Below are positions 17,233 to 25,796 of a stretch of 49,720 nucleotides of DNA, one piece after another. The stretch is taken from positions 1 to 49,720 of the forward strand of contig CAZWLH010000005.1 of the NCBI GenBank assembly GCA_964634675.1, written 5' to 3'. Numbering within the stretch: position 1 is the first letter of the stretch; the number at the start of each line of letters is the position of its first letter. A model generated the notes under the pieces. It saw only the letters and a program-made list of their open reading frames with translations. It had not been told where the DNA came from and did not search any database. The DNA comes from UMGS172 sp964634675 (GTDB taxonomy: Bacteria; Bacillota; Clostridia; Oscillospirales; Acutalibacteraceae). Position numbers and translations under genes: made by a program.

Positions 17233-19635
17233 TTGAAGTACGATTTTAAAGCAATCGAAGAAAAATGGCAAAAGGTTTGGGATGACGAGAAGGCATTCGT
17301 CGCTTCCGACAATACCGAGAAGCCGAAATTTTACGGACTTGTTGAGTTTCCTTATCCGAGCGGAGCGGGTATGCACGTCGGTCATATAAAGGCTTATTCC
17401 GGCCTTGAGGTCATTTCGCGCAAGCGCAGAATGCAGGGCTATAATGTTCTTTTCCCGATGGGCTTTGATGCATACGGTCTGCCGACCGAGAACTATGCCA
17501 TCAAGACCGGCATACATCCGAGAAAGGTTACCGATATGAATATCGCACGCTTCACCTCGCAGTTAAAGCGTGTCGGATTTTCATTTGACTGGACAAGAGT
17601 TGTCGATACCACTACCGAGGACTATTATAAGTGGACACAGTGGATATTCTTAAAGCTTTTCGAGCACGGACTTGTTTTCCGTGATCAGGCTTTGGTCAAC
17701 TACTGCCCGAGTTGTAAGGTTGTTTTGTCCAACGAGGACTCACAGGGCGGTAAGTGTGACATTTGTCACAGTGATATCGTTCAAAAGTCCAAGGATGTTT
17801 GGTATCTTCGCATTACCGAATACGCAGACAAGCTCCTTCAGGGACTTGATGACGTCGATTATCCCGAAAATATCAAAATGCAGCAGGTCAACTGGATAGG
17901 CAAGTCGACCGGTGCATTTGTCGATTTTTCGATAAAAGAGGTTGGCGAAAAGCTCCGAATTTATACCACACGCTGCGACACTCTCTTCGGCGTTACATTT
18001 ATGGTTATCGCTCCCGAGCATCCGATAATCGAAAAATACCGCGATCAAATTTCAAATATCGACGAGCTTGACGCCTATAAGAACGAGTGTGCCAAAAAGA
18101 CTGAGTTCGAGCGTACTCAGCTTGTCAAGGACAAGACCGGTGTTAAAATAAACGGTCTTACCGCGATAAACCCCATAAACGGCAAGGAAATCCCCGTTTA
18201 TATTTCCGACTATGTAATGATGGGCTACGGCACCGGTGCCATTATGGCGGTTCCCGCTCACGACCAGCGTGACTACGACTTTGCCAAAAAGTTCGGTATC
18301 GATATTATCGAGGTCATCGAGGGCGGAGATATTTCGGTCGAGGCCTATACCGGTGACGGCAAAATGGTCAATTCCGATTTCCTTAACGGAATAGCCAAAA
18401 AGGCCGATGCCATTGATAAAATGCTTGCCTTCTTGGGCGAAAAGGGAATAGGCGAAAAGGGCATTCAGTACAAGATGAAGGATTGGGCGTTCAACCGTCA
18501 GAGATATTGGGGTGAGCCTATCCCGATAGTTCACTGTAAGAAGTGCGGTATGGTTCCCGTACCGTACAGCGAGCTTCCCTTAAAGCTTCCCGAGGTCGAG
18601 AATTTCGCACCCGGTGAGGGCGGAGAAAGCCCTCTTGCACGTATAGAGTCGTTTGTTAACTGCAAGTGCCCGAAGTGCGGCGGCGATGCACGCCGTGAGA
18701 CCGATACCATGCCGCAGTGGGCAGGTTCGTCGTGGTACTTCCTGCGCTATATCGATCCTCACAATACCGAAGCCTTTGCCGATAAGGATAAGCTTAAGTA
18801 TTGGTTGCCGGTCGACTGGTACAACGGTGGTATGGAGCACGTTACACGTCACTTGATTTATTCGCGCTTCTGGCATAAGTTCCTTTACGATATCGGTGAG
18901 GTACCGACCTCCGAGCCTTATGCAAAGCGTTCCGCACAGGGTCTTATCCTCGGTGAGGACGGCGAAAAGATGAGTAAGTCCAAGGGCAACGTTGTTGACC
19001 CGAACGATGTCGTCGATACCGTCGGTGCCGATGTATTGCGTGTATATATCCTCTTTATGGGCGACTACGGTATGGCAGCACCTTGGAGCGATTCGAGCGT
19101 TAAGGGCTGCAAGCGCTTCCTTGAAAGGGTTGCCGACCTCAGCGGAATGGCTAAGGGCAACGGTGCAACTCCCGAGCTTGAGGTGCTGTTCCATAAGACA
19201 CTTAAAAAGGTTACCTCGGATATTGAGGAAATGAAGTTCAATACCGCTATTGCCGCAATGATGTCGTTGCTCAATGCAATCTGTGACCACGGTTCTCTTA
19301 CGGTCGACGAGCTTAAGATGTTCGTTAAAATGCTTTGCCCGTTTGCTCCGCACCTTTGTGAGGAGATTTGGCATGAGATAGGCGAGACCGAGCTTTGCTC
19401 ACTCAGCACATGGCCCGAGTACGACGAGAGCAAGACGGTCGATTCTACCGTTGAGATAGTCGTTCAAATCAACGGAAAGCTCAAGTCGCGTCTTAAGGTT
19501 GCCGCCGATATAGCTTCGGCCGATGCCATTGCCGCCGCCAAGGCCGACGAAAAGATCGCCGCCGAGCTTGAGGGCAAGAACATAGTAAAGGAAATTTACG
19601 TTCCCAAGAAGCTTGTAAATATAGTCGCAAAATAA
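17233..19635 (+). CDS. leuS: Leucyl-tRNA synthetase
   Basis: 800 residues, class I synthetase. The HIGH motif is HVGH at 48-51 within PYPSGAGMHVGH. KMSKS is near 580 (GEKMSKSKGNVVDP). The CP1 editing domain lies between about 220 and 415 and contains YGTGAIMAVPAHDQRD. Cysteine pairs CPSC...CDIC near 157-175 and CKKC...CPKC near 437-480 suggest zinc sites. The TTG start is strongly supported by GGAGGAATAATTTTG (17221-17235). As the last gene of the long cluster, it is transcribed far from the promoter; no T-box leader is present upstream. Confidence 0.97.
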   Translation: MKYDFKAIEEKWQKVWDDEKAFVASDNTEKPKFYGLVEFPYPSGAGMHVGHIKAYSGLEVISRKRRMQGYNVLFPMGFDAYGLPTENYAIKTGIHPRKVTDMNIARFTSQLKRVGFSFDWTRVVDTTTEDYYKWTQWIFLKLFEHGLVFRDQALVNYCPSCKVVLSNEDSQGGKCDICHSDIVQKSKDVWYLRITEYADKLLQGLDDVDYPENIKMQQVNWIGKSTGAFVDFSIKEVGEKLRIYTTRCDTLFGVTFMVIAPEHPIIEKYRDQISNIDELDAYKNECAKKTEFERTQLVKDKTGVKINGLTAINPINGKEIPVYISDYVMMGYGTGAIMAVPAHDQRDYDFAKKFGIDIIEVIEGGDISVEAYTGDGKMVNSDFLNGIAKKADAIDKMLAFLGEKGIGEKGIQYKMKDWAFNRQRYWGEPIPIVHCKKCGMVPVPYSELPLKLPEVENFAPGEGGESPLARIESFVNCKCPKCGGDARRETDTMPQWAGSSWYFLRYIDPHNTEAFADKDKLKYWLPVDWYNGGMEHVTRHLIYSRFWHKFLYDIGEVPTSEPYAKRSAQGLILGEDGEKMSKSKGNVVDPNDVVDTVGADVLRVYILFMGDYGMAAPWSDSSVKGCKRFLERVADLSGMAKGNGATPELEVLFHKTLKKVTSDIEEMKFNTAIAAMMSLLNAICDHGSLTVDELKMFVKMLCPFAPHLCEEIWHEIGETELCSLSTWPEYDESKTVDSTVEIVVQINGKLKSRLKVAADIASADAIAAAKADEKIAAELEGKNIVKEIYVPKKLVNIVAK

Positions 19636-19673
19636 ATGCAAGCCGTTGGCTGTTCGGTTTATGGGCGATTTTT

Positions 19674-19695
19674 GCCGTATTATTGACGGATTTTT
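19674..19695 (+). terminator. weak hairpin plus T-run after leuS
   Basis: CCGT (19675-19678) can pair with ACGG (19686-19689) and is followed by ATTTTT. The stem is only four to five pairs, so termination here would be inefficient. It is the only candidate in the gap after leuS. Confidence 0.3.
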
Positions 19696-19747
19696 CGAAA
19701 CATTTAAAATAAAACCGCAAAAGTTTTAAAATTTGTCAATTTTACAC

Positions 19748-19777
19748 TTGACATAAGTGCTTATGTTGGTGTATAAT
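19748..19777 (+). promoter_or_regulatory. consensus rpsU promoter containing a palindrome
   Basis: TTGACA (19748-19753) and TATAAT (19772-19777) are both perfect hexamers, spaced by 18 bases. A palindrome, ACATAAG-TG-CTTATGT (19751-19766), overlaps the -35 and fills most of the spacer, which is where a repressor operator would sit. The leader is about 43 nt and ends in GGAGGGAGGG before the GTG start. Confidence 0.85.
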
Positions 19778-19826
19778 TAACGAAAATATGTAATACCCCT
19801 GCGACAATGCGGAGGGAGGGAATATA

Positions 19827-20003
19827 GTGAGCCAGGTTCGTGTAAAAGAAAATGAATCGCTTGAAAATGCACTCAGACGCTTTAAAAGACAGACCCAGAA
19901 GGATGGTGTCATCCAGGAAGTCCGTAAAAGAGAGCATTATGAGAAGCCTTCTGTAAAGCGTAAAAAGAAATCGGAAGCTGCACGTAAGCGCAAGTTCCGC
20001 TAA
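19827..20003 (+). CDS. rpsU: 30S ribosomal protein S21 (bS21)
   Basis: 58 residues, very basic: starts SQVRVKENESLENALRRFKR and ends AARKRKFR. bS21 sits near the anti-SD end of 16S rRNA and helps initiation. The GTG start is six bases after the strong SD GGAGGGAGGG (19811-19820). It has its own consensus promoter and is followed by a strong hairpin terminator, so it is expressed apart from leuS. Sequence and length match Firmicutes S21. Confidence 0.97.
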   Translation: MSQVRVKENESLENALRRFKRQTQKDGVIQEVRKREHYEKPSVKRKKKSEAARKRKFR

Positions 20004-20016
20004 ATTTCAAAAGTGA

Positions 20017-20060
20017 AAAGGTGACCGGAAGGAATATCCGGTTACCTTTTTATTTTTATT
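20017..20060 (+). terminator. strong terminator between rpsU and yqeG
   Basis: A 14-bp stem (20017-20030 with 20037-20050, one G-T pair) is followed by a T-rich run to 20060. The next start codon is at 20077, leaving no room for a separate promoter, so yqeG and the genes after it appear to depend on read-through. Confidence 0.85.
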
Positions 20061-20076
20061 TTCGAAAGGATCGTTT

Positions 20077-20562
20077 ATGTCTGTTTTTTCGCAAACCGCC
20101 GTCTTCAAAAGAATTACCGATATTAAGCTCGACTTTTTGAAGGCCGAGGGGATAGATACACTTTTGCTCGATGTCGATAATACGCTTTCGACACACCACG
20201 GCACCGTTCTTGTCGACGGTCTGAGTGAGTGGCTCGATAGGATGACAGAAAGCGGTATAAAGCTCATCGTCGTTTCAAACTCCAAGCGTTGGCGTATCGA
20301 GCCCTTCGCCGCAAGGATAGGACTTCCGTTTGTCAGCCTTGCCGCAAAGCCGCTGCCGTTCGGATACAGAAAGGCCGTCAAGGCTCTCGGTGCCGAAAAA
20401 AGGCATACCGCAATAATCGGCGATCAAATATTCACCGATGTGCTCGGAGCGAATCTTTTCGGCATAAAATCATTGCTTGTACGTCCTATAAAGCTTGAGG
20501 ACGGCCGAAGCTTTAAAATAAGAAGATATTTTGAAAAAAAGCTGCTTAAAGATAAATTTTAA
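20077..20562 (+). CDS. yqeG: YqeG family HAD IIIA-type phosphatase
   Basis: 161 residues. The haloacid dehalogenase motifs are all present: LLDVDNTLS (motif I, nucleophile D near 31), VVSNSK (motif II), K in AAKPLPFGYRKA (motif III) and IGDQIFTDVLGAN (motif IV). The family is widespread in Firmicutes; the physiological substrate is not known. SD GAAAGGA lies just before the ATG. It sits after the rpsU terminator and 14 bases before the endonuclease IV-like gene. Confidence 0.9.
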   Translation: MSVFSQTAVFKRITDIKLDFLKAEGIDTLLLDVDNTLSTHHGTVLVDGLSEWLDRMTESGIKLIVVSNSKRWRIEPFAARIGLPFVSLAAKPLPFGYRKAVKALGAEKRHTAIIGDQIFTDVLGANLFGIKSLLVRPIKLEDGRSFKIRRYFEKKLLKDKF

Positions 20563-20576
20563 GGGAGGAAAGCGTT

Positions 20577-21434
20577 ATGTCGGCTATATTCGGACCCGCA
20601 GGCTGCGGTGAATCGTTTTATGCAAGCGGACGTAAGAACAGTCTGCAGGTGCCTTCGTATATCAGCGAAATGGGGCTTGATGCTTTTGAGTATCAGTGCG
20701 GCCGAGGTGTTAATATCGGTGAAGAGGAGGCAAGACAGTTCGGAGAAAAGTGCCGTGAATACGGCGTTACGGTTTCGCTTCACGCTCCGTATTATATTTC
20801 GATGTCGAGCGTTGATGAAGAAAAACGCCTGAATTCGGTCAATTATATTCTCCAAAGTGCGAGAGCGGTCGATTGTTTCGGAGGAAACAGAATAGTTGTG
20901 CATACCGGCTCATGCGGAAAGCTTGACAGAAATGAGGCTCTCGAATTGGCAATCGACACTATGAAGCTGTCGCTTGAAGTGCTTGACCGAGAGGGGCTCG
21001 GCCATATTCACATTTGTCCCGAAACAATGGGAAAAATAAATCAACTCGGTACTTTAGAAGAGGTTTTGGCACTTTGCGAGCTTGACGAAAGGCTTATTCC
21101 GTGCATCGATTTCGGTCACCTTAATGCAAGAACCTTGGGCGAGGTCAATTCAAAAGCGGCCTTTAAGTCTGTTATAGATGCGATAGGCAACCGCCTCGGC
21201 GAATACCGAAAGCTTCATTTTCATTCTCATTTTTCAAAAATCGAGTATACAAAGGGTGGCGAAAAGAAGCACCTTACCTTTGCCGATACCGTTTTCGGCC
21301 CCGAGCCTATGCCTCTTATGGAGCTTTTGTGCGAGCTCGGTGCCGAACCGACTGTTATATGCGAGTCGGACGGAACGCAGGCCGAGGATGCACGTGCCAT
21401 GAAAACTGATTATCTTGAAAGGAAGGCTTTATAA
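20577..21434 (+). CDS. Endonuclease IV/sugar epimerase-like TIM barrel protein
   Basis: 285 residues of the AP endonuclease family 2 fold. Residues equivalent to zinc ligands of E. coli Nfo are seen: H69 (SLHAPYY), H109 (VVHTGS), E149 (CPETMG), D178 and H181 (IDFGHLNAR), a histidine in LHFHSHFS (215-219), H232 and E263 (ICESDG). The aspartate that pairs with Nfo H231 appears to be lysine here (K230). It could cleave abasic sites in DNA, or have a related metal-dependent activity. SD GGGAGGAAAG precedes the ATG. Its stop overlaps aroQ (TAATG). Confidence 0.8.
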   Translation: MSAIFGPAGCGESFYASGRKNSLQVPSYISEMGLDAFEYQCGRGVNIGEEEARQFGEKCREYGVTVSLHAPYYISMSSVDEEKRLNSVNYILQSARAVDCFGGNRIVVHTGSCGKLDRNEALELAIDTMKLSLEVLDREGLGHIHICPETMGKINQLGTLEEVLALCELDERLIPCIDFGHLNARTLGEVNSKAAFKSVIDAIGNRLGEYRKLHFHSHFSKIEYTKGGEKKHLTFADTVFGPEPMPLMELLCELGAEPTVICESDGTQAEDARAMKTDYLERKAL

Positions 21435-21871
21435 TGGCTTATAAAAAAATTTTGGTGCTCAACGGACCGAATCTCAATATGCTCTCGATACGTGAGCCCG
21501 GTATTTACGGAACGCAAACGCTTGAGGAGATAAACGCGAATATTTCGACCTATGCTAAGGGTTTTGATATGTTATGCGACTTTTATCAGTCGAACAGTGA
21601 GGGCGAAATAATCGATGCCATACATTCCGTGCGTGAAAAATATGACGGTTGCATACTCAATGCCGGTGCATACACTCATTACAGCTATGCCATTTACGAT
21701 GCGATAAAGGCGGTCGGCAAGCCATTTATCGAGGTTCACCTTTCCAATATACACGCAAGAGAGGAATTCAGACACAAATCGGTCATAGCTCCTGCCTGTG
21801 TCGGAAGCATTGCCGGATTCGGCAAGAACAGCTATTTTCTTGCCGTCAGCGCAATGAAGGATCTGATATAA
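21434..21871 (+). CDS. aroQ: 3-dehydroquinate dehydratase, type II
   Basis: 145 residues; third step of the shikimate pathway. LVLNGPNLNMLSIREPGIYG (N-terminal), FYQSNSEGEIIDAIH, LNAGAYTHYSYAI and EVHLSNIHAREEFRH are the type II signatures, with the catalytic tyrosine in GIYG and the histidine in EVHLSN. No other shikimate gene is nearby. It is coupled to both neighbours by TAATG overlaps. Confidence 0.96.
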   Translation: MAYKKILVLNGPNLNMLSIREPGIYGTQTLEEINANISTYAKGFDMLCDFYQSNSEGEIIDAIHSVREKYDGCILNAGAYTHYSYAIYDAIKAVGKPFIEVHLSNIHAREEFRHKSVIAPACVGSIAGFGKNSYFLAVSAMKDLI

Positions 21872-22923
21872 TGGAACGCATCTCAAGGCTTCTTGAAAAC
21901 AATACGGCGGCACTGATACTGACCGCTGTCAATCGCCGATATTTGACCGGCTTCGAGTCGTCGCTCGGATATCTTTTTATCTCGAAAAACGAAGCCTGCC
22001 TTTTTGTTGACGGAAGATACATTCTTGCGGCCGAAAAGACGGTAAAGAACGCAAAGGTCGAATGCTTCACGAGAATTGCCGACTCCTTGAAGGGATTTGC
22101 CGAGCGCAACCGCATCACCTCGGTGATCTGCGAAAATTCGATAACGGTCGAGAGGTATTCGGCACTGAGCGAAATGCTTGCTCCGATAGCCGTTACCGCC
22201 GATGCAGCCCTGAACGACGCCGTTGCAAGCTTCAGAAGGAAAAAGACCGCGGCAGAGGTCGAAAGCATCGTAAAGGCGCAAAGAATAGCCGAGCGTGCAT
22301 TTGAGGAAACTCTGAATATCATAAAGCCGGGAGTCAGCGAGCGAGAGGTTGCCGCATATCTTGAATACTGTATGAAACGCTTCGGAAGCGAAACGGCTTC
22401 GTTTGAAACGATAGCGGTTTCGGGAGTAAAGTCGGCTATGCCTCACGGCGTGCCCGACGGTAAGCTTATCGAAAACGGCGATTTTCTGACTATGGATTTC
22501 GGCGCGGTATGCGACGGATATCACAGCGATATGACAAGAACCGTTGCGGTCGGATATGCAACCGATAAGATGAGGCTTGTCTATGACACGGTGCTTGCGG
22601 CTCAAAAAGCGGCCGAAGAAAAGGCGGCACCCAGTGTCAGCTGTGCCGATGTAGACCGAGCGGCGAGAACCGTAATTGAGTCGGCGGGCTTCGGCGATTG
22701 CTTCACTCACAGCACGGGTCACGGTGTCGGTGTCGAGATACACGAGGTACCGAACATATCGTCGCTTAATCTCGGAGTGCTTGAGTGCGGTGACGTGATA
22801 ACCGATGAACCGGGCATTTATATTCGCAACGAATTCGGTGTAAGAATAGAAGATATGCTGCTCATCACCGAAAAATCGTGTAAAAATTTGACAAAATGCG
22901 AAAAATCTTTAATAATTCTTTGA
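21871..22923 (+). CDS. M24 family Xaa-Pro aminopeptidase
   Basis: 350 residues. A short creatinase-type N-terminal domain (1-125) precedes the pita-bread metallopeptidase fold. Metal ligands are visible: D in MDFGAVCDGYHSD (two aspartates), H in HSTGHGVGVEIHE, E in ITDEPGIY and E in GVRIEDM. It would remove N-terminal residues that precede proline. The ATG at 21871 overlaps the aroQ stop, and the longer upstream open frame is aroQ in another frame. In Clostridia this gene commonly lies between aroQ and efp, and it may act on proline-containing peptides. Confidence 0.93.
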   Translation: MERISRLLENNTAALILTAVNRRYLTGFESSLGYLFISKNEACLFVDGRYILAAEKTVKNAKVECFTRIADSLKGFAERNRITSVICENSITVERYSALSEMLAPIAVTADAALNDAVASFRRKKTAAEVESIVKAQRIAERAFEETLNIIKPGVSEREVAAYLEYCMKRFGSETASFETIAVSGVKSAMPHGVPDGKLIENGDFLTMDFGAVCDGYHSDMTRTVAVGYATDKMRLVYDTVLAAQKAAEEKAAPSVSCADVDRAARTVIESAGFGDCFTHSTGHGVGVEIHEVPNISSLNLGVLECGDVITDEPGIYIRNEFGVRIEDMLLITEKSCKNLTKCEKSLIIL

Positions 22924-22940
22924 TTAGTTTAAAATAAGGC

Positions 22941-22972
22941 TTGAAAAATCCGAGAAAATGATATATTATAAT
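22941..22972 (+). promoter_or_regulatory. possible efp promoter
   Basis: TATAAT at 22967-22972 is clear in an AT-rich gap. The nearest -35 candidate, TTGAAA (22941-22946), is 20 bases away, which is long. TATATT at 22962-22967 would give a 15-base gap instead. efp probably has its own start here but the exact elements are uncertain. Confidence 0.4.
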
Positions 22973-23024
22973 TATGCTATTATTTTTACAGTTTAAGGCT
23001 GTTTATTTATTGGAGGTATAAAAT

Positions 23025-23582
23025 ATGGTAACTGCCGGTGATTTCAGAAACGGTGTAACCTTTGAAATGGAAGGAAAGGTTTATCAGATCATCGAATTCC
23101 AGCACGTAAAACCCGGTAAGGGCGCTGCTTTCGTAAGAACCAAGATAAGAAACGTTATCGAGGGCTCTGTTGTTGAGAGAACCTTTAACCCCACCGAGAA
23201 ATTCCCGACCGCTTTTGTAGAGCGTAAGGATATGGAGTATTCTTATAACGACGGCGATCTTTATTACTTTATGGATGCCGAGACCTATGAGCTTGTTCCC
23301 GTAAGTGCAAATGAGCTCGGTGACAACTTTAAGTTTGTCAAGGAAAATATGGTATGTAAGGTTCTTTCCTATAAGGGAAAGGTTTTCGGCGTTGAGCCTC
23401 CGACATTTGTCGAGCTTGCCGTTACTCAGACCGACCCCGGATTTGCCGGAAATACCGCTACAAACGCCACTAAGCCCGCAACTCTTGAAACCGGTTGTGA
23501 GATCCGTGTTCCGCTCTTCATCAATGAGGGCGATATGATCCGTATCGACACCAGAACCGGCGAATATATGGAGCGTGCATAA
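23025..23582 (+). CDS. efp: Elongation factor P
   Basis: 185 residues, three beta-barrel domains. EF-P rescues ribosomes stalled at polyproline. The loop PGKGAAF places the modifiable lysine at K32, as in B. subtilis. The C-terminal GDMIRIDTRTGEYMERA is the family signature. No lysine-modifying enzymes (EpmA/EpmB) lie in this window. The GGAGG SD is spaced well from the ATG. Its pairing with an Xaa-Pro peptidase and a CD1247-type gene is common in Clostridia. Confidence 0.97.
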   Translation: MVTAGDFRNGVTFEMEGKVYQIIEFQHVKPGKGAAFVRTKIRNVIEGSVVERTFNPTEKFPTAFVERKDMEYSYNDGDLYYFMDAETYELVPVSANELGDNFKFVKENMVCKVLSYKGKVFGVEPPTFVELAVTQTDPGFAGNTATNATKPATLETGCEIRVPLFINEGDMIRIDTRTGEYMERA

Positions 23583-23634
23583 GCTTAAGTGCTTTGTAAA
23601 TAAACACTTGCCTTTTGGCGATAAGGAGAAAACT

Positions 23635-24036
23635 ATGACTGTTTCCGAAAAAGTTGCATACATTAAGGGCTTGGCCGAAAACGCAGGCTTCAGCGATAAC
23701 GACTCTAAGGACAAGGTCGTAAAGGCTATTATAGATGTTCTTGAGGATATTGCCGGAGCTATCGGCGAGATCAACGAGCAGCTCGATGCCGTTGATGAGG
23801 ATCTTGCCACTCTCGAAGAGGATTTCTACGAAGACGAGGATGATTACGAGGATGAGGAGGATGATGACGATTTCTGTTATGAGGTCGAGTGTCCTGCTTG
23901 CCACGATGTTATTTATCTCGATGACGAGATGATCGACGAGGGCGGTATAAAGTGCCCTAACTGTGGTCAAGAGCTTGAATTTGACATTAGCTGCGATGAG
24001 TGCGGCGGATGTGCCGATTGCGGTGGCGAAGAATAA
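23635..24036 (+). CDS. CD1247 N-terminal domain protein with acidic linker and zinc ribbon
   Basis: 133 residues. The N-terminal helix-forming region (1-60), starting TVSEKVAYIKGLAENAGF, matches the family named after Clostridioides CD1247. An extremely acidic stretch (about 60-83, nearly all D/E) follows. Next is a zinc ribbon, CPACHDVIYLDDE...CPNCGQELEFD, and then a cysteine-rich end (CDECGGCADCGG). AAGGAG at 23623-23628 fixes ATG 23635. The role is unknown; the shape suggests a protein or RNA adaptor. It follows efp by 52 bases and ends in a terminator. Confidence 0.8.
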   Translation: MTVSEKVAYIKGLAENAGFSDNDSKDKVVKAIIDVLEDIAGAIGEINEQLDAVDEDLATLEEDFYEDEDDYEDEEDDDDFCYEVECPACHDVIYLDDEMIDEGGIKCPNCGQELEFDISCDECGGCADCGGEE

Positions 24037-24048
24037 TTTTAGGTCTTT

Positions 24049-24082
24049 AGGGCATCTGTTTTGTGGATGCCCTTTTATTTTT
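24049..24082 (+). terminator. terminator directly in front of ispD
   Basis: GGGCATC (24050-24056) pairs with GATGCCC (24066-24072), followed by TTTTATTTTT (24073-24082). The SD of ispD (GGAGG, 24083-24087) begins at the next base. ispD expression must therefore come from read-through or from initiation within the hairpin region. Confidence 0.8.
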
Positions 24083-24093
24083 GGAGGATGTTT

Positions 24094-24834
24094 ATGCCCG
24101 TAACCGAAACTGTGCTTCAATATGTTACCGTGGACGAAATTCAAACCGATAAGGTATCGGTTATAGTTGTATGCGGCGGAAGCTCCGCAAGAATGAACGG
24201 TATAGATAAAATGTTTGCCGATTGCGGCGGCGTTCCCGTTTGCGTAAGGTCGATTTCGGCTTTTCAAAATTGTGATGCCGTGTCCGATATCGTTGTTGTC
24301 ACCAAGAGTGAAAGTGTACTTAAAATGCAACAGCTTTGCGAAAAATATGCGCTTTCTAAGGTCACAGACATAGTCGTGGGCGGTACTTGCCGCCAAGAGT
24401 CGGTAAAAAACGGCCTTGACAGAATAACCGATGATGTCGGTATCGTTTTGGTGCATGACGGTGCGCGTCCGCTTGTCTCGAATAGAACGATAGAAAATGT
24501 TATTGACGGTGCACGTCGGCTTTCCGCCGTTACCTGCGCCGTGAAGGTCAAGGATACCGTGAAAAGAATCGGACTTGACGGCAGGGTGATAGATACGCCA
24601 GACAGAAGCTCGCTTGTAGCGGTGCAGACTCCGCAGGGCTTTTCGACCGAGCTTTATCGCAAGGCGGTCGGCGAATTCGAGGAGATTCTCGAGAATTTTA
24701 CGGATGATTGCTCTGTGGTTGAAAGGGCAGGGTATCCGGTTTATACAGTTGAGGGAGACTATTCGAATATTAAAATCACAACAGCCGAGGATATTTTCAC
24801 GGCAGAAGCACTTTTGAAGGGAGCGGCTGAATGA
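24094..24834 (+). CDS. ispD: 2-C-methyl-D-erythritol 4-phosphate cytidylyltransferase
   Basis: 246 residues; third step of the MEP isoprenoid pathway (CTP plus MEP to CDP-ME). The nucleotide loop is VCGGSSARMNGIDKMF (about 26-41), preceded by an unusual 20-residue N-terminal extension. VHDGARPLV and AVQTPQGFS are IspD motifs. GGAGG at 24083-24087 lies six bases before ATG 24094; an in-frame TTG at 24061 would fall inside the terminator stem. ispF starts within its stop codon. Confidence 0.93.
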   Translation: MPVTETVLQYVTVDEIQTDKVSVIVVCGGSSARMNGIDKMFADCGGVPVCVRSISAFQNCDAVSDIVVVTKSESVLKMQQLCEKYALSKVTDIVVGGTCRQESVKNGLDRITDDVGIVLVHDGARPLVSNRTIENVIDGARRLSAVTCAVKVKDTVKRIGLDGRVIDTPDRSSLVAVQTPQGFSTELYRKAVGEFEEILENFTDDCSVVERAGYPVYTVEGDYSNIKITTAEDIFTAEALLKGAAE

Positions 24835-25310
24835 TGCTGAGGGTTGGACACGGCTATGATGTTCATAAATTAACCGAAAACAGGCGGCTGATACTCGGCG
24901 GCGTTGAGGTGCCGTATGAAAAGGGCTTGCTCGGGCACTCGGATGCCGATGTCTTGCTTCACGCCGTTTGCGATGCACTGCTCGGTGCGGCGGCGATGGG
25001 AGATATCGGCAAGCATTTCCCCGATAACGATAATAGTTTTAAGGATATTGACAGCCGTATTTTGCTCCGTCGTGTGTGCGATCTCATTTATGAAAAGGGA
25101 TACTCGATATCCAACATCGATGCAACAGTTGTAATGCAAAAACCGAAGCTTGCACCGTTTTTGCCGCAAATGGTGAAAAATATTGCCGATGATTGCTCGA
25201 TCTCGGTCGATGCGGTCAACATCAAGGCCACTACCGAGGAAAAATTGGGCTTCACCGGTGACGGCTCGGGTGCCGCCGCCCATGCGGTTTGCTTGATTTA
25301 TAAGGAATAA
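24831..25310 (+). CDS. ispF: 2-C-methyl-D-erythritol 2,4-cyclodiphosphate synthase
   Basis: 159 residues; converts CDP-ME 2-phosphate to the cyclodiphosphate. The zinc ligands are D and H in GHGYDVHKL and the histidine in LGHSDADVLLHAV. The C-terminal KATTEEKLGFTGDGSG is typical. The ATG overlaps the ispD stop (ATGA); a second ATG directly follows at 24834. It is next to ispD as in many bacteria, though ispE is not here. Confidence 0.96.
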   Translation: MMLRVGHGYDVHKLTENRRLILGGVEVPYEKGLLGHSDADVLLHAVCDALLGAAAMGDIGKHFPDNDNSFKDIDSRILLRRVCDLIYEKGYSISNIDATVVMQKPKLAPFLPQMVKNIADDCSISVDAVNIKATTEEKLGFTGDGSGAAAHAVCLIYKE

Positions 25311-25347
25311 CCGAATTATTTCCGTCATATTATCGAACGGTGATGAT

Positions 25348-25788
25348 ATGTTTTTCAAAAGTATAAGATTCACACGTTTTATGACGGCTGCTATCGTACT
25401 TTCGGTGTTGGCTGTGACGGTACTGACCGTGCACAGTCTCAAAAGCGTTGCCGACAGTGCAAAGACTGCCGATGTTATCGGTGACGGATGCTCGGTCGAG
25501 GAATATCTTATGTCCTTCGGACTTAAAAGCGAAGATGTAACGATTGATGAAATTACCGTTCCGCAGCGCTTTAACAGTGTTTACGAAAACTACAATGCCA
25601 TACAAAGATCGCAAGGCTTTGATCTCGGTGATTATCGCGGTAAAACGCTGACACGCTATACCTGCAGGCTGACCGAATATAACGGAGAAGACGGTTATTT
25701 TGCCGAGGTTTTGACATATTGCGGCGAGGTAGTCGGAGCAAATGTTTATTCGGCGTTTGTCGGCGGCGGAATGTATGGCTTAAAGTGA
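25348..25788 (+). CDS. DUF4830-like membrane-anchored protein
   Basis: 146 residues. One N-terminal membrane anchor (about 10-30) is followed by an extracytoplasmic domain. The segments VEEYLMSFGL, VPQRFNSVYENYNAIQRSQGFDL and YRGKTLTRYTC resemble the DUF4830 family of Clostridia, whose function is unknown. The ATG follows AACGGTGATGAT, a modest SD. Its stop is overlapped by the next gene's ribosome binding site. Confidence 0.7.
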   Translation: MFFKSIRFTRFMTAAIVLSVLAVTVLTVHSLKSVADSAKTADVIGDGCSVEEYLMSFGLKSEDVTIDEITVPQRFNSVYENYNAIQRSQGFDLGDYRGKTLTRYTCRLTEYNGEDGYFAEVLTYCGEVVGANVYSAFVGGGMYGLK

Positions 25789-25796
25789 GGTTTATT

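Noticed and set aside
17221..17235. T-box leader for leuS
   Set aside because: There are only two bases between rsfS and leuS, so no leader structure can fit.
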